NCBI RefSeq assembly: GCF_016625195.1
Contig: NZ_JACVUP010000022.1
Location: 1-64,000, forward strand
Length of the DNA stretch: 64,000 nt
Source of the DNA: Erwinia sp. S63
GTDB taxonomy: Bacteria; Pseudomonadota; Gammaproteobacteria; Enterobacterales; Enterobacteriaceae
Direction of reading: 5' to 3'
The notes under the pieces are model-generated. The model was not told where the DNA came from, ran no database searches, and saw only the letters and a program-made list of their open reading frames with translations. The translations under genes and the position numbers were made by a program. Shown piece by piece: positions 51,378 through 60,553 of this stretch (the stretch's first letter is position 1; every line of letters begins with the position of its first letter).

Positions 51378-51422
51378 ACTCTACGAACACCGCACGATAT
51401 CCTCGTATGAAAATCGCCGACA

Positions 51423-51452
51423 AAAAAGCCAGCCGCAAGGGGCTGGCTTTTT
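51423..51452. terminator. Bidirectional terminator between the CorA-like gene and ldtB
   Basis: Perfect 12-bp inverted repeat AAAAAGCCAGCC / GGCTGGCTTTTT with a 6-base loop and A/T flanks on both sides, between convergent genes. Confidence 0.92.
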
Positions 51453-51472
51453 ACTGCATCGAAATGAAACGA

Positions 51473-52555
51473 TTACAGGCTGTTGCCGGTCGCTGGCGCA
51501 GGCTGAGCAACCGGTGCTGCGTCACCCTGCGGTGCCATGGCGCTGGCACCTTGCGGGGTCATCGGCTCTTCTTTCGGCGTTGCGTCAGTAGATTCCTGTA
51601 CCGGTACTGGAGCAGGCATCACTTCACCCTGCGGACCGTTGATTTTAGTCGGCATACCGTTACGCGCCTGGATAGCGTTGTTCACCGCATCCTGGTTGGT
51701 GCTGCCATCGGCAATCACTTTGGTCACAGCAGCGGTCAGCGTAATCGGCACCACTTCACGTGAGTTGAACTGCTCTTCGGTAGTAGATAGTGGGTTGTGC
51801 ACTTCTACATAGCGAGAACCGTCTGGCTCAACGGTGGCTTTCACCGGCTGATCGATAAACTGCACGCGCGTACCGACTGGCACGTTGTCGAACAGCCATT
51901 TGATGTCGTCAGCACGCAGACGCACACAGCCGTGGCTTACGCGCAGACCGATACCGAAGTTGGCGTTAGTCCCGTGTACCGCATACAGACGACCAATGTA
52001 CAGCGCATACAGGCCCATTGGGTTATCCGGGCCAGCTGGGAATACCGCTGGAATGGTTTCGCCACGTGCCGCGTAATCCGCGTGCATGCCTTTGGTCGGT
52101 GTCCAGGTTGGACCGGCTTTCTTACGCTGAACGGTAGTCGTCCAGTTCACCGGCGTGTCTTTACCCAACTCGCCGATACCGATTGGCAGCACGACCACAG
52201 TCTTGGTGCCTTTCGGGTAGTAATAAAGACGCATTTCCGCGCTGTTGATCACGATGCCGTCACGCGGTGCGTCAGGCAGGATCAGCTGCTGTGGGATCAC
52301 CATTTTGGTGCCCGCTTTTGGCAGATACACATCAACGCCCGGATTGGCTTCCAGCATGTTGCTGAGGCCCATTTGGTACTGAGCAGCAAAGGCTTCCAGC
52401 GGAAGTCGGCTGTCATCAGGCACGGTGATTTCAAGGTTTTCGCCGATCAAACGGCTGTTAGCCGCTGGCAGCGGATACACTACTGCAAATGCCGACTGGC
52501 TGAACGCCGCCAGTACCAGGGCGAGTGAAGCGAACGCGCGAATGCTCTTTTTCAT
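51473..52555 (-). CDS. ldtB: L,D-transpeptidase LdtB (YbiS type)
   Basis: A 360-residue periplasmic enzyme that anchors Braun lipoprotein to peptidoglycan in K-12. A signal peptide (1-24, ending SAFA), a LysM-like segment (about 40-90) and a YkuD catalytic domain are visible. The active site HGTNANFGIGLRVSHGCVRL includes Cys210. K-12 LdtB is 306 residues; the extra length is a C-terminal low-complexity tail of about 55 residues, rich in Pro, Ala, Gln and Glu. It is transcribed alone, with a terminator just after the stop. Confidence 0.94.
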   Translation of the reverse strand: MKKSIRAFASLALVLAAFSQSAFAVVYPLPAANSRLIGENLEITVPDDSRLPLEAFAAQYQMGLSNMLEANPGVDVYLPKAGTKMVIPQQLILPDAPRDGIVINSAEMRLYYYPKGTKTVVVLPIGIGELGKDTPVNWTTTVQRKKAGPTWTPTKGMHADYAARGETIPAVFPAGPDNPMGLYALYIGRLYAVHGTNANFGIGLRVSHGCVRLRADDIKWLFDNVPVGTRVQFIDQPVKATVEPDGSRYVEVHNPLSTTEEQFNSREVVPITLTAAVTKVIADGSTNQDAVNNAIQARNGMPTKINGPQGEVMPAPVPVQESTDATPKEEPMTPQGASAMAPQGDAAPVAQPAPATGNSL

Positions 52556-52754
52556 GTTTTTACAAGTCGTTATAGCCGTGTTTCAGGCTTGTCAGTGTGT
52601 CGAATCCATCTCGGTCAGCATGACCGGCTGCGCATTATATGTTCATAGGCGTCAGGATGGGAATCATGATTTTCACTAGCTGATGATACTTTACCCAATT
52701 AGCACGATTTACCCGACGCATCTCGTAGCCGTACCGCCCAAAATGTGAATTTTC

Positions 52755-54569
52755 TTAAGGCTGCCACAGCGTCACTTCATTGCTCAGTTTACGGTTGAGG
52801 AAAAAAGCGGCGCTGATTAATGCCAGATGCGATAACGCCTGCGGCATATTACCCAATGCTTCACCGTGGGTAGTAAATTCTTCCGCGTACAGTCCCAACG
52901 GATTGGCATAACTTAGCAGTTTCTCAAACTCAAAATGGGCTTCATGCACGCGCCCGGCACGCGCCAGACACTCCACATACCAGAACGAGCAGGCGGCAAA
53001 AGAGCCTTCCCCTCCGGTTAACGCATCGGCAGGGGTCTCGCTAATGTTATAGCGGCGCACCAGACCGTCGCTCACCAGGTGGGTTTTAATCGCGTCCAGC
53101 GTGGCAATCCAGTCTGGATCGGTGGAGCTGACAAAGCGCACCAGCGGCATCAACAGCATGGATGCGTCCAGGAATTTCCCGCCGCGTGTGGCAGTAAAGT
53201 GCCCCAGTTCCGGATTCCAGAAGTTCTTCCAGATATCGTCGCGAATCTCACTGCGTACGCGATCCCAGCGCTCATAGGGCATTGGCAATGAACGCTTCAG
53301 TCCGAGACGCAGGGCACGATCCAGCGCCACCCAGCACATCAAGCGTGAATGCAGAAAGTGCTCCGGCTCGCCGCGCATCTCCCAGATGCCAGCATCGGGC
53401 TGATTCCAGTTGCCGCAGACATAATCAATCATGTCAGAAACATGCCGCCAGCCACGCTGTGAAATGGCTTCACCGTATTTATTGGCGAGATAAATCGCAT
53501 CCATCAACTCGCCGTAAATATCGAGCTGGGTTTGCCGCCACGCATCATTACCGATGCGCACCGGGCGTGAGTTGGCATAGCCAGAAAGATTGAGCAGTTC
53601 GGTTTCATGCAGTTCGGTGCCGCTGTCCAGACGATACATCACCTGCAGATGTGGTGTGTCGTCATGGCTGTGTTCAACGCAGCGCCCGACCCAGTGGGTG
53701 AAATCGCGCGCTTCTTCCACATAGCCCAGCCGCATCAGCGCATACATGCTAAAGGAGGCATCGCGGATCCATGAGGCGCGATAATCCCAGTTGCGCTCGC
53801 CACCCAACTCCTCGGGTAAACCAAAGGTCGCGGCAGCGGCAATCGAACCGTGTTGTTTGGAGGTGAGCAGTTTTAGCGCCAGTGCGGATCGCGTCACCAT
53901 CTCCTGCCAGCGGCCGCGATAGGTGCTGTGGCTGCTCCAGTGTCGCCAATAGTTCAGGGTCTCACTGAAGCACTGCTCCGTGGCGATCTCGGCGACAAAG
54001 GGATCCTCATCGCTGCCGAACACAAACTCAGCGGACTCACCGGCTTTGAGGGTAAATTCTGCCACCGCACTGTGGTTTTCTCGGGTCATCACCACCGTGG
54101 CGCTGAGGCGTAACGCGGGCTGACCTTCTGCCAGAAACGCGATACCGCCGGGACGCAATTCGGTGCTTGTTTCAGCGCGGGCATAGTCATGACGCGGGGC
54201 GCACAACAGGTGAAAAGTCGCGGAGCCGCGTACCATTTTGACCCGACGCACCAGTCGCGGCACTTTATTCGGCTGATCGCAGATCGGCATGTAATCGGTG
54301 ATTTCCGCCACGCCAGCATCCCCCAACCAGCGAGTTTGCAGAATGTTGGTATCGGGCAAATAAAGCTGCTGCTGACGGGCATTTTTCCAGTCGGGTGCCA
54401 GAGAGAACAAACCGGCTTCGTCGCCATCCAGCAGGGCGGCAAATACGGATGGGCTGTCTAACTCGGGCCAGCAGAGGTAATCAATGGTGCCGTCGTTGGC
54501 GATGAGCGCACAGGTACGTAAATCGCCGATTACGCCATGGTCATCTATTCTGCGTTTAATTTTGCTCAT
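52755..54569 (-). CDS. Glycoside hydrolase family 15 protein (glucoamylase/trehalase-like)
   Basis: A 604-residue cytosolic protein. An N-terminal beta-sandwich domain (about 1-215, IANDGTIDYLCWPELDSPSVF) is followed by an (alpha/alpha)6 barrel. GH15 hallmarks are YRASWIRDASFSMYAL, the general-acid region PDAGIWEMRG (Glu) and AEEFTTHGEALGNMPQALSHL near the C-terminus with the likely base. Bacterial members hydrolyse alpha-glucans or trehalose; the substrate cannot be decided here. GGAGGCAGG precedes the ATG directly. No trehalose or glycogen genes lie nearby, and K-12 has no equivalent here. Confidence 0.88.
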   Translation of the reverse strand: MSKIKRRIDDHGVIGDLRTCALIANDGTIDYLCWPELDSPSVFAALLDGDEAGLFSLAPDWKNARQQQLYLPDTNILQTRWLGDAGVAEITDYMPICDQPNKVPRLVRRVKMVRGSATFHLLCAPRHDYARAETSTELRPGGIAFLAEGQPALRLSATVVMTRENHSAVAEFTLKAGESAEFVFGSDEDPFVAEIATEQCFSETLNYWRHWSSHSTYRGRWQEMVTRSALALKLLTSKQHGSIAAAATFGLPEELGGERNWDYRASWIRDASFSMYALMRLGYVEEARDFTHWVGRCVEHSHDDTPHLQVMYRLDSGTELHETELLNLSGYANSRPVRIGNDAWRQTQLDIYGELMDAIYLANKYGEAISQRGWRHVSDMIDYVCGNWNQPDAGIWEMRGEPEHFLHSRLMCWVALDRALRLGLKRSLPMPYERWDRVRSEIRDDIWKNFWNPELGHFTATRGGKFLDASMLLMPLVRFVSSTDPDWIATLDAIKTHLVSDGLVRRYNISETPADALTGGEGSFAACSFWYVECLARAGRVHEAHFEFEKLLSYANPLGLYAEEFTTHGEALGNMPQALSHLALISAAFFLNRKLSNEVTLWQP

Positions 54570-54687
54570 CCTGCCTCCTTGACTGCATCTGATTGTTAAC
54601 TATAGACGAAAAGGTTTTTTCGGCTGACACGAGGCACAGAACGATAACTTCTATACTGTGAAGACACCCTTAACGCAGGAGAATGTT

Positions 54688-55467
54688 ATGGCACTGGGCA
54701 AACAGAAAGTGGCTGTAGTGACCGCATCGGATTCGGGCATTGGACGCGCTTGTGCACTGATGCTGGCAGAAGCAGGTTTCACCCTCGGCATTACCTGGCG
54801 CTCAGATGAAGAGGGCGCACAAGAAACGGCACGGCTGGTGGAGAGCAAAGGGCAAACGGCGCAAGTCAGGCAGCTTGACCTCTCTGACCCGCAAGAGGGT
54901 GGCAAGCAGCTGACGCAGTTGATCAACTCGTTGGGGCGCATTGATGTGTTGGTCAACAACGCAGGCGTGATGTTGAAGGTGGACTTCCTTGATGTGACCT
55001 TCGAAGATTGGCGCAAGACGTTTAGCGTCGATGTTGATGGCTCATTTATCTGCGGACAAATCGCGGCACGGCACATGGTCGATCAGGGCGATGGCGGGCG
55101 CATTATCAATATTACTTCTGTTCACGAACATACGCCGCTACCGGATGCGACCGCTTACACGGCGGCGAAACACGCGCTTGGGGGGCTGACGAAATCGATG
55201 GCGCTGAGTCTCCTGCCGCATCACATTCTGGTGAATGCTGTGGCACCAGGCGCGATCGCCACCGCCATGAATCATCTGACTAACGATCAGGCACGAAGCA
55301 CACGTATGCCGGAAATTCCGATTGGACGTCCCGGCGATACGCGTGAAGTGGCAAGCTTAGTGGCGTGGCTGTGTTCTGAGTGGGCGACTTACACCACCGG
55401 ACAATCGTTTATTGTCGACGGCGGCTTTATGCTCGCGAACCCGCAGTTTAAGGGCTATCACCACTAG
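54688..55467 (+). CDS. yohF: YohF-like short-chain dehydrogenase/reductase
   Basis: A 259-residue NAD(P)-dependent SDR. The nucleotide loop reads TASDSGIG, an SDR variant shared with K-12 YohF; NNAG and the catalytic Ser-Tyr-Lys (TSVHEHTPLPDATAYTAAKHA) follow. GRIINITSVHEHTPLPDA and IVDGGFMLANPQF are almost identical to YohF. The physiological substrate is unknown. The ATG at 54688 has AGGAG six bases upstream. It overlaps the convergent yohD stop by 4 bp, keeping the K-12 yohC-yohD-yohF neighbourhood. Confidence 0.93.
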   Translation: MALGKQKVAVVTASDSGIGRACALMLAEAGFTLGITWRSDEEGAQETARLVESKGQTAQVRQLDLSDPQEGGKQLTQLINSLGRIDVLVNNAGVMLKVDFLDVTFEDWRKTFSVDVDGSFICGQIAARHMVDQGDGGRIINITSVHEHTPLPDATAYTAAKHALGGLTKSMALSLLPHHILVNAVAPGAIATAMNHLTNDQARSTRMPEIPIGRPGDTREVASLVAWLCSEWATYTTGQSFIVDGGFMLANPQFKGYHH

Positions 55468-56039
55468 TCCGCCCGGCGGCGGTTCCAGCGGCGAATCACG
55501 TAACGCAGCGCGATGCCGAACACAATCGCCGCCACCAGCCACAGCAAGTGTTTTAGGTGCTGGTCGAGCTTATGCAGCCACGGCGTGATGATCTCCCCGG
55601 CGAAGTAGCCGAGAGTGACAAAGATCAACGACCAGAGTGCCGCACCAATCACGTTAAGCACAAAGAAGCGCAGCGGTTTTAACCGGCTGGTACCGATGAT
55701 GATCGGGCCAACAATGCGGAAGCCGTACATAAAGCGCACGCCAATCACAAACAGGCTTGGGCGCTTCTGAATCAGGCGATTGGCTTTACGAATCGTATCT
55801 TCGTGTTTGCGAAAACGACGCAAGATACGCGTGCCGTAGCGACGGCCCAGCCAAAACAGCAGCTGATCGCCAATAATCCCGCCGACCATCGCGGCCAGCA
55901 CCACGCCGGTAAAGTGCAGCAAGCCTTCATGCGCCGCCACGCCGCCCAACAGGGTAAAAGTTTCCCCTTCCGCGATACAGCCGATCAGCAACGCCAGATA
56001 GCCGTACTGCGTGATTAATCCATTGATATCGAGATGCAA
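55464..56039 (-). CDS. yohD: YohD, DedA-family inner-membrane protein
   Basis: A 191-residue DedA protein with several membrane helices. ITQYGYLALLIGCIAEGETFTLLGG carries the conserved acidic residue, and RFMYGFRIVGPIIIGTSRL is the signature arginine-rich loop. DedA proteins support undecaprenyl phosphate or phospholipid transport and envelope stability; the role of YohD itself is not fixed. GGGAGGAAAATTTGC precedes the ATG. It is divergent from yohC. Confidence 0.93.
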   Translation of the reverse strand: MHLDINGLITQYGYLALLIGCIAEGETFTLLGGVAAHEGLLHFTGVVLAAMVGGIIGDQLLFWLGRRYGTRILRRFRKHEDTIRKANRLIQKRPSLFVIGVRFMYGFRIVGPIIIGTSRLKPLRFFVLNVIGAALWSLIFVTLGYFAGEIITPWLHKLDQHLKHLLWLVAAIVFGIALRYVIRRWNRRRAD

Positions 56040-56207
56040 ATTTTCCTCCCTGTTGCGAGTGAATCAGGTAACAGTTTATACGCCAGCAGCTTTTTTTGTG
56101 CCGCTGTCCGCAAAAACAGCCGCGCCGATTATACTTGAAGGGAAGCTGCCTGAGTTGGACGGCCTGATAGCTGAAGGGGCAGCCCGTCGCATCAGAGGAG
56201 TGATTTT

Positions 56208-56795
56208 ATGAATCATGTCTGGGGTCTTCTGGCGCATCCTAACCAGGAAATGCGCGATATCAAGCAAGAAAATGAGAGCGTTTCGCACCACTACACCCAC
56301 CATGTTTTGATGATGGCAGCGATCCCGGTGATCTGTGCCTTTATCGGTACCACACAACTGGGCTGGAATCTGGGCGAAGGGCAGTTCGTACAACTCAACC
56401 TGCTGACCGGCATCGGTCTCGGCATTCTGTTTTATCTGATCATTTTAGGCGGCGTGGCGGTGATGGGTCGCGTCATTCACTGGATGGCACGCGATTATCC
56501 GCAGCGTCCAAGTATCCCACGCTGTACCGTCTTTGCCGGCTATGTTGCTACGCCGCTGTTTATCAGTGGTCTGGTGGCACTCTATCCGCTGGTGTGGCTG
56601 TGCGTGTTAGCCGGCGCGGTGGCGTTACTTTATACCGGTTATCTGCTGTATGTCGGTATTCCTGTGTTCCTGAATATTGACCGTGAAGAGAGCATGCGCT
56701 TCTCAGGATCGACACTGGCGATTGGGGTGCTGGTGTTTGAAGTGCTGCTGGCACTGACCGTGGTGCTGTGGGGCTACGGACCACGATTGTTCTGA
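56208..56795 (+). CDS. yohC: YohC, YIP1-family inner-membrane protein
   Basis: A 195-residue membrane protein of the Yip1 family, identical in length to K-12 YohC. HVWGLLAHPNQEMRDI, ENESVSHHYTHHVLMMAAIPVICAFIGTTQLGW in adjoining parts and VLLALTVVLWGYGPRLF match it. It has about five helices. No function is established. It is followed by a strong terminator and then pbpG, as in K-12. Confidence 0.93.
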   Translation: MNHVWGLLAHPNQEMRDIKQENESVSHHYTHHVLMMAAIPVICAFIGTTQLGWNLGEGQFVQLNLLTGIGLGILFYLIILGGVAVMGRVIHWMARDYPQRPSIPRCTVFAGYVATPLFISGLVALYPLVWLCVLAGAVALLYTGYLLYVGIPVFLNIDREESMRFSGSTLAIGVLVFEVLLALTVVLWGYGPRLF

Positions 56796-56811
56796 CGCAT
56801 ACTAAACCGCG

Positions 56812-56842
56812 AACGGGAGGCCATTTAGCCTCCCGTTTTTTT
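56812..56842 (+). terminator. Terminator of yohC
   Basis: 10-bp stem AACGGGAGGC / GCCTCCCGTT with a 6-base loop, then a T run, 17 bp after the yohC stop. Confidence 0.92.
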
Positions 56843-56984
56843 AACGCTCAGAAACAATCTACCTAAGAAATTTCGCAGATAAGCGCGTATTATGCTGCTG
56901 CCAGCCCGCATCCCGTCTGGTTTGATGCGCGCGGCCTGTGTCTCAAACACGGCGCAAAACTCCTTACCGGATTTTTTTGACACG

Positions 56985-57914
56985 ATGTCTGTAAAAATGC
57001 GTATTTCCTTGCTGTCGCTGGCGCTGTTTGTCGCCGCGCCCGCAGCTGTAACCCCGGCACTGGCCGCGCCTGCTGCGCTGTCTAATCTGGCGCCGATTGC
57101 CCAACCGCAAATCGCTTCCGGCAGTGCCATGATTGTCGATCTCGAAACCAACAAAGTGCTGTTTTCCAGCCATCCGGATCGTGTGCGTCCTATTGCGTCG
57201 CTGACCAAGCTGATGACCGCCATGGTGGTGCTGGACGCTAAGCTGCCGATGGACGAGATGCTGTCGGTTGATATCAGCCACACGCCAGAGATGCGTGGCG
57301 TGTTTTCGCGCGTCAAACTGAACAGTGAAATCAGCCGCCGCAATATGTTGCTGCTGGCGCTGATGTCGTCAGAAAACCGTGCCGCCGCCAGCCTGGCGCA
57401 TCACTATCCGGGCGGCTACGATGCGTTTATTCGCGCGATGAACGCCAAAGCGCGCGCGCTGGGCATGACGCATACCCATTATGTCGAACCGACCGGCTTG
57501 TCGATTCAAAACGTCTCGAACGCGGAAGACCTGATTAAGCTGGCGAAAGCCACGCGTCAGTATCCACTGATTGGCGAACTGAGCACCACCAAAGAAGACA
57601 CGGCGGTGTTTAAGCATCCAAACTACGCGCTACCGTTCCGTAACACCAACCATCTGGTGTACAAAAACGACTGGCGTATCGCATTGACCAAAACCGGTTA
57701 CACCGATGAAGCCGGTCACTGCCTGGTGATGCGCACGGTGATCAACAACCGTCCGGTGGCGCTGGTGGTGCTGGATGCGTTTGGTAAGTACACCCATTTT
57801 GCCGATGCCAACCGTCTGCGTGACTGGCTGCAAACCGGCAAAGCGGCACCGGTTCCGGCAGCGGCACTGGCGTACAAGAAGCAGAAATCGTCGCAGACGG
57901 CCAATAACGAGTAA
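56985..57914 (+). CDS. pbpG: D-alanyl-D-alanine endopeptidase PBP7
   Basis: A 309-residue periplasmic serine enzyme cutting D-Ala-meso-DAP cross-links in peptidoglycan. A signal peptide of about 28 residues (ISLLSLALFVAAPAAV...ALAAP) precedes SxxK (Ser72-Leu-Thr-Lys75), SEN (129-131) and the KTG motif in LTKTGYTDEAGH. The frame opens upstream at 56892, but the signal peptide sits properly only from the ATG at 56985 (56997 is possible). No strong ribosome site is visible. In K-12 dld follows directly; here an MscS-family gene intervenes. Confidence 0.94.
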   Translation: MSVKMRISLLSLALFVAAPAAVTPALAAPAALSNLAPIAQPQIASGSAMIVDLETNKVLFSSHPDRVRPIASLTKLMTAMVVLDAKLPMDEMLSVDISHTPEMRGVFSRVKLNSEISRRNMLLLALMSSENRAAASLAHHYPGGYDAFIRAMNAKARALGMTHTHYVEPTGLSIQNVSNAEDLIKLAKATRQYPLIGELSTTKEDTAVFKHPNYALPFRNTNHLVYKNDWRIALTKTGYTDEAGHCLVMRTVINNRPVALVVLDAFGKYTHFADANRLRDWLQTGKAAPVPAAALAYKKQKSSQTANNE

Positions 57915-58072
57915 TCACGACGTCTGATTCAATTCACAGATGCGCCATGGATTGTGCGTCTGTGAGTTATCGCTTCATTCCTATAGTTTCCGCTTCGGCT
58001 ACGCTCTACACTGACCGCCATTCAAAGTTAACTGGCATTTATCGGTTGTTATTGCGCTGGAATCTCATTTTT

Positions 58073-60517
58073 ATGTTCAAGTTACGATCACTCGTTACCC
58101 CAATTTTACTGCTGCTGGTGCTATTAAGCCCGACACTGAGCTTCGCTGATGACAGCACGGCAGCGGCGGCTCAGCAAGAGGACGCAGCGCCGAAGGTTAA
58201 TCCTGCGGTTGAGCTGCCAAAAATGCAGAAAATCCTCGATAAAATCAAAGGTCAGGTCTCCGGCAACACCAATGAAAACCAGCTGAGCCAACTGAATGAA
58301 ATGGCGCTGGAGCTCTCTGGTAATGCGGAAACCCTTAGCCAGGCACTGATCCCGCAGGGACAGCAGCTGGATGCGCAGTTAGCGGTGCTTGGTCCGGCGC
58401 CTAAAGCGGACAGTGGCGTGAAAGAGACGCCAGAAGTGACGCGTAAACGCGCCTCGCTGGAGAGCCAGAAAAGCAAGCTGGACGATCAAATCAAGCAGGC
58501 CGACGGCATCAAGAATGGCGCGCTGGTGCTTTCCTCACAGATCGTCAACCTGCGTCGTGACCAGTTGAAAAGCCAGCTGGCGCTCAATTCTGGCAGTATC
58601 TTTGGGCCGCGTTTTTGGGCGCCAATGGTCAGCCGTCAGGATTTGGACGGTGAGAAGATCAGCGACTTTATCGCTGAACTGCAGGACACAGCGGCACTCT
58701 CCTGGGAGCCGGGCTGGCGTTTCGGCACCATTGGCTGGTTGATTGCGGCGATGCTGGTGATGACCCTGGGTCGTCGCTACAGCGAAGAGTTTTTAGCCTG
58801 GGTTAGCATCAATAAAATGCCAGAAGGGCGCTTGCGTCGTAGCTTCCTGGCTGCAGCCATTGCCTTGACCACCCTGGCCGCCGTGGTGCTGACCTTTAAC
58901 TTTATCGCGCTGGCGTTTACCCGCCGCGATGAAGTCTCGACCGACGTGCAGGATTTTGTTGAGCGTCTGGTGCAACTCAGCGTCTATTGCGGCCTCATCG
59001 CTGGATTAGGCCGCGCCTTCCTGTCCACGCGTCGCCCAAGCTGGCGCTTGCCGAGCATCTCCAATGAAGTGGCGCAGGCGCTGAAGCCGTTCCCACCGAT
59101 TACGGCAGGGCTGGTGTTTCTTTTCCAGACGGCGGAAGCCTTTAACTACAGTGTTGGCACCAGCCTGAATACCACCATCTTCGCCAATGGCCTGACGGCG
59201 CTGCTGATCGGCACCACCGGGTTAGCGATCAGCATGCGTACCAATCGCGTGCGCCGTCGTATGGTGCAAGAGGGCCATGCGCCGGAAGCGCGCCCGACCA
59301 TCGTGGGGCTGATTCAGCTGGCGCTGACGATTACCGCGCTCGCAATATTGATTTCGCTGATCATCGGTTATGTCACGCTGGCCCGCTTCCTCGGTTACGA
59401 GTTGATCTGGTGCGGCATCCTGTTTGGTTCGTTCTACTTCCTCAGCCATCTGATCAATGACGGCTGCGAAAGCCTGTTCTCCACCAACAATGCCACCGGC
59501 AAACGTCTGCAGACCTCGTTAAACATTGATGAGCGTCATCTGCAGCAGGCGGCCACACTGCTGGGTGCTATTGGTAAAACCGCACTGATCGGTATTGTGG
59601 CGCTGGCGCTACTCAACGGCACCTTTGCCTCGTCGACACCGATTGAGCTGATTCAGAAAGTGATTGAGTTCTGGGGCGGCAAAGGGCTGGAGTCGTTGAA
59701 CATCGTGCCCGCGCACATGGTCAATGCCATCCTGTGTCTGGTGGTGGGTATCTACGTACTGCGTTCGGTGCGTCGCTGGCTGGATAAAGATTTCCTGCCG
59801 AAGACCACTATGGACGTCGGCATGCGCGTGTCGCTGGTGACACTGTTCAGCAACATCGGTTATGTGCTGATCATTCTGCTGACGCTGTCGATTATGGGCC
59901 TGCAGTGGAACAAACTGGCGTGGATCGTCAGCGCCTTGTCGGTCGGTATCGGTTTCGGTTTACAGGAGATAGTGAAGAACTTTATCTCCGGTTTGATTCT
60001 GTTAACCGAGCGCCCGGTGAAAGTGGGCGATCTGGTGAGCATCAGCGGCATTGAAGGGGATATTCGCCGCATCAACGTGCGCGCCACCGAAATTCAGCTG
60101 AGTGATAAATCCACGGTAATTGTGCCGAACTCACAGTTCATCTCGCAGAACGTGCGTAACGCCACCATGGGCAATGCGCAGGGCGTAGTGACCATTCTGC
60201 TGACCTTCCCGCTGGACATCGATCCGGTGCGCGTGCGTGAGATTCTGCTGGAGGTTTACGAGGAGAATGAACGTATTCTGGAAACGCCTGAGCCGTCCGT
60301 GTCGTTTAAAGATCTGACCTCTGCGGGTATTGTGCTGAGCGTCACCGGTAACGTAGCGGGCCAGCGTCAGATCTCCAGTGCCAAAAGTGATCTGCTGTTC
60401 GATATTCTGACACGCCTGCGCAAAGAGGGCATTGTGCTGTCCACGCCGCAGACGATGATCATTGAACGTCGAGCCGTGCCTGCCGCAGCGCAGGATGAAG
60501 GCGAGCAACTGCCATAA
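58073..60517 (+). CDS. MscS-family mechanosensitive channel with DUF3772 periplasmic domain
   Basis: An 814-residue membrane protein. A signal peptide (1-25, ending LSFADD) is followed by a charged helical periplasmic region (about 30-200) of the DUF3772 type, then about ten membrane helices. The C-terminal MscS module has the pore helix ALSVGIGFGLQEIVKNFISGLILL and the beta domain RPVKVGDLVSISGIEGDIRRINVRATEI in adjoining parts. It probably releases solutes on osmotic downshock. It is not an orthologue of K-12 YbiO or MscK by visible motifs. I chose the ATG at 58073, where the signal peptide begins. Confidence 0.88.
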   Translation: MFKLRSLVTPILLLLVLLSPTLSFADDSTAAAAQQEDAAPKVNPAVELPKMQKILDKIKGQVSGNTNENQLSQLNEMALELSGNAETLSQALIPQGQQLDAQLAVLGPAPKADSGVKETPEVTRKRASLESQKSKLDDQIKQADGIKNGALVLSSQIVNLRRDQLKSQLALNSGSIFGPRFWAPMVSRQDLDGEKISDFIAELQDTAALSWEPGWRFGTIGWLIAAMLVMTLGRRYSEEFLAWVSINKMPEGRLRRSFLAAAIALTTLAAVVLTFNFIALAFTRRDEVSTDVQDFVERLVQLSVYCGLIAGLGRAFLSTRRPSWRLPSISNEVAQALKPFPPITAGLVFLFQTAEAFNYSVGTSLNTTIFANGLTALLIGTTGLAISMRTNRVRRRMVQEGHAPEARPTIVGLIQLALTITALAILISLIIGYVTLARFLGYELIWCGILFGSFYFLSHLINDGCESLFSTNNATGKRLQTSLNIDERHLQQAATLLGAIGKTALIGIVALALLNGTFASSTPIELIQKVIEFWGGKGLESLNIVPAHMVNAILCLVVGIYVLRSVRRWLDKDFLPKTTMDVGMRVSLVTLFSNIGYVLIILLTLSIMGLQWNKLAWIVSALSVGIGFGLQEIVKNFISGLILLTERPVKVGDLVSISGIEGDIRRINVRATEIQLSDKSTVIVPNSQFISQNVRNATMGNAQGVVTILLTFPLDIDPVRVREILLEVYEENERILETPEPSVSFKDLTSAGIVLSVTGNVAGQRQISSAKSDLLFDILTRLRKEGIVLSTPQTMIIERRAVPAAAQDEGEQLP

Positions 60518-60521
60518 TCTC

Positions 60522-60550
60522 ATGGGCGGCTCTCGGGCCGCCCATTTGTT
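60522..60550. terminator. Bidirectional terminator between the MscS-family gene and dld
   Basis: 9-bp stem ATGGGCGGC / GCCGCCCAT with a 6-base loop followed by TTGTTCTGTT, four bases past the channel gene stop and four before the dld stop on the other strand. Confidence 0.85.
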
Positions 60551-60553
60551 CTG

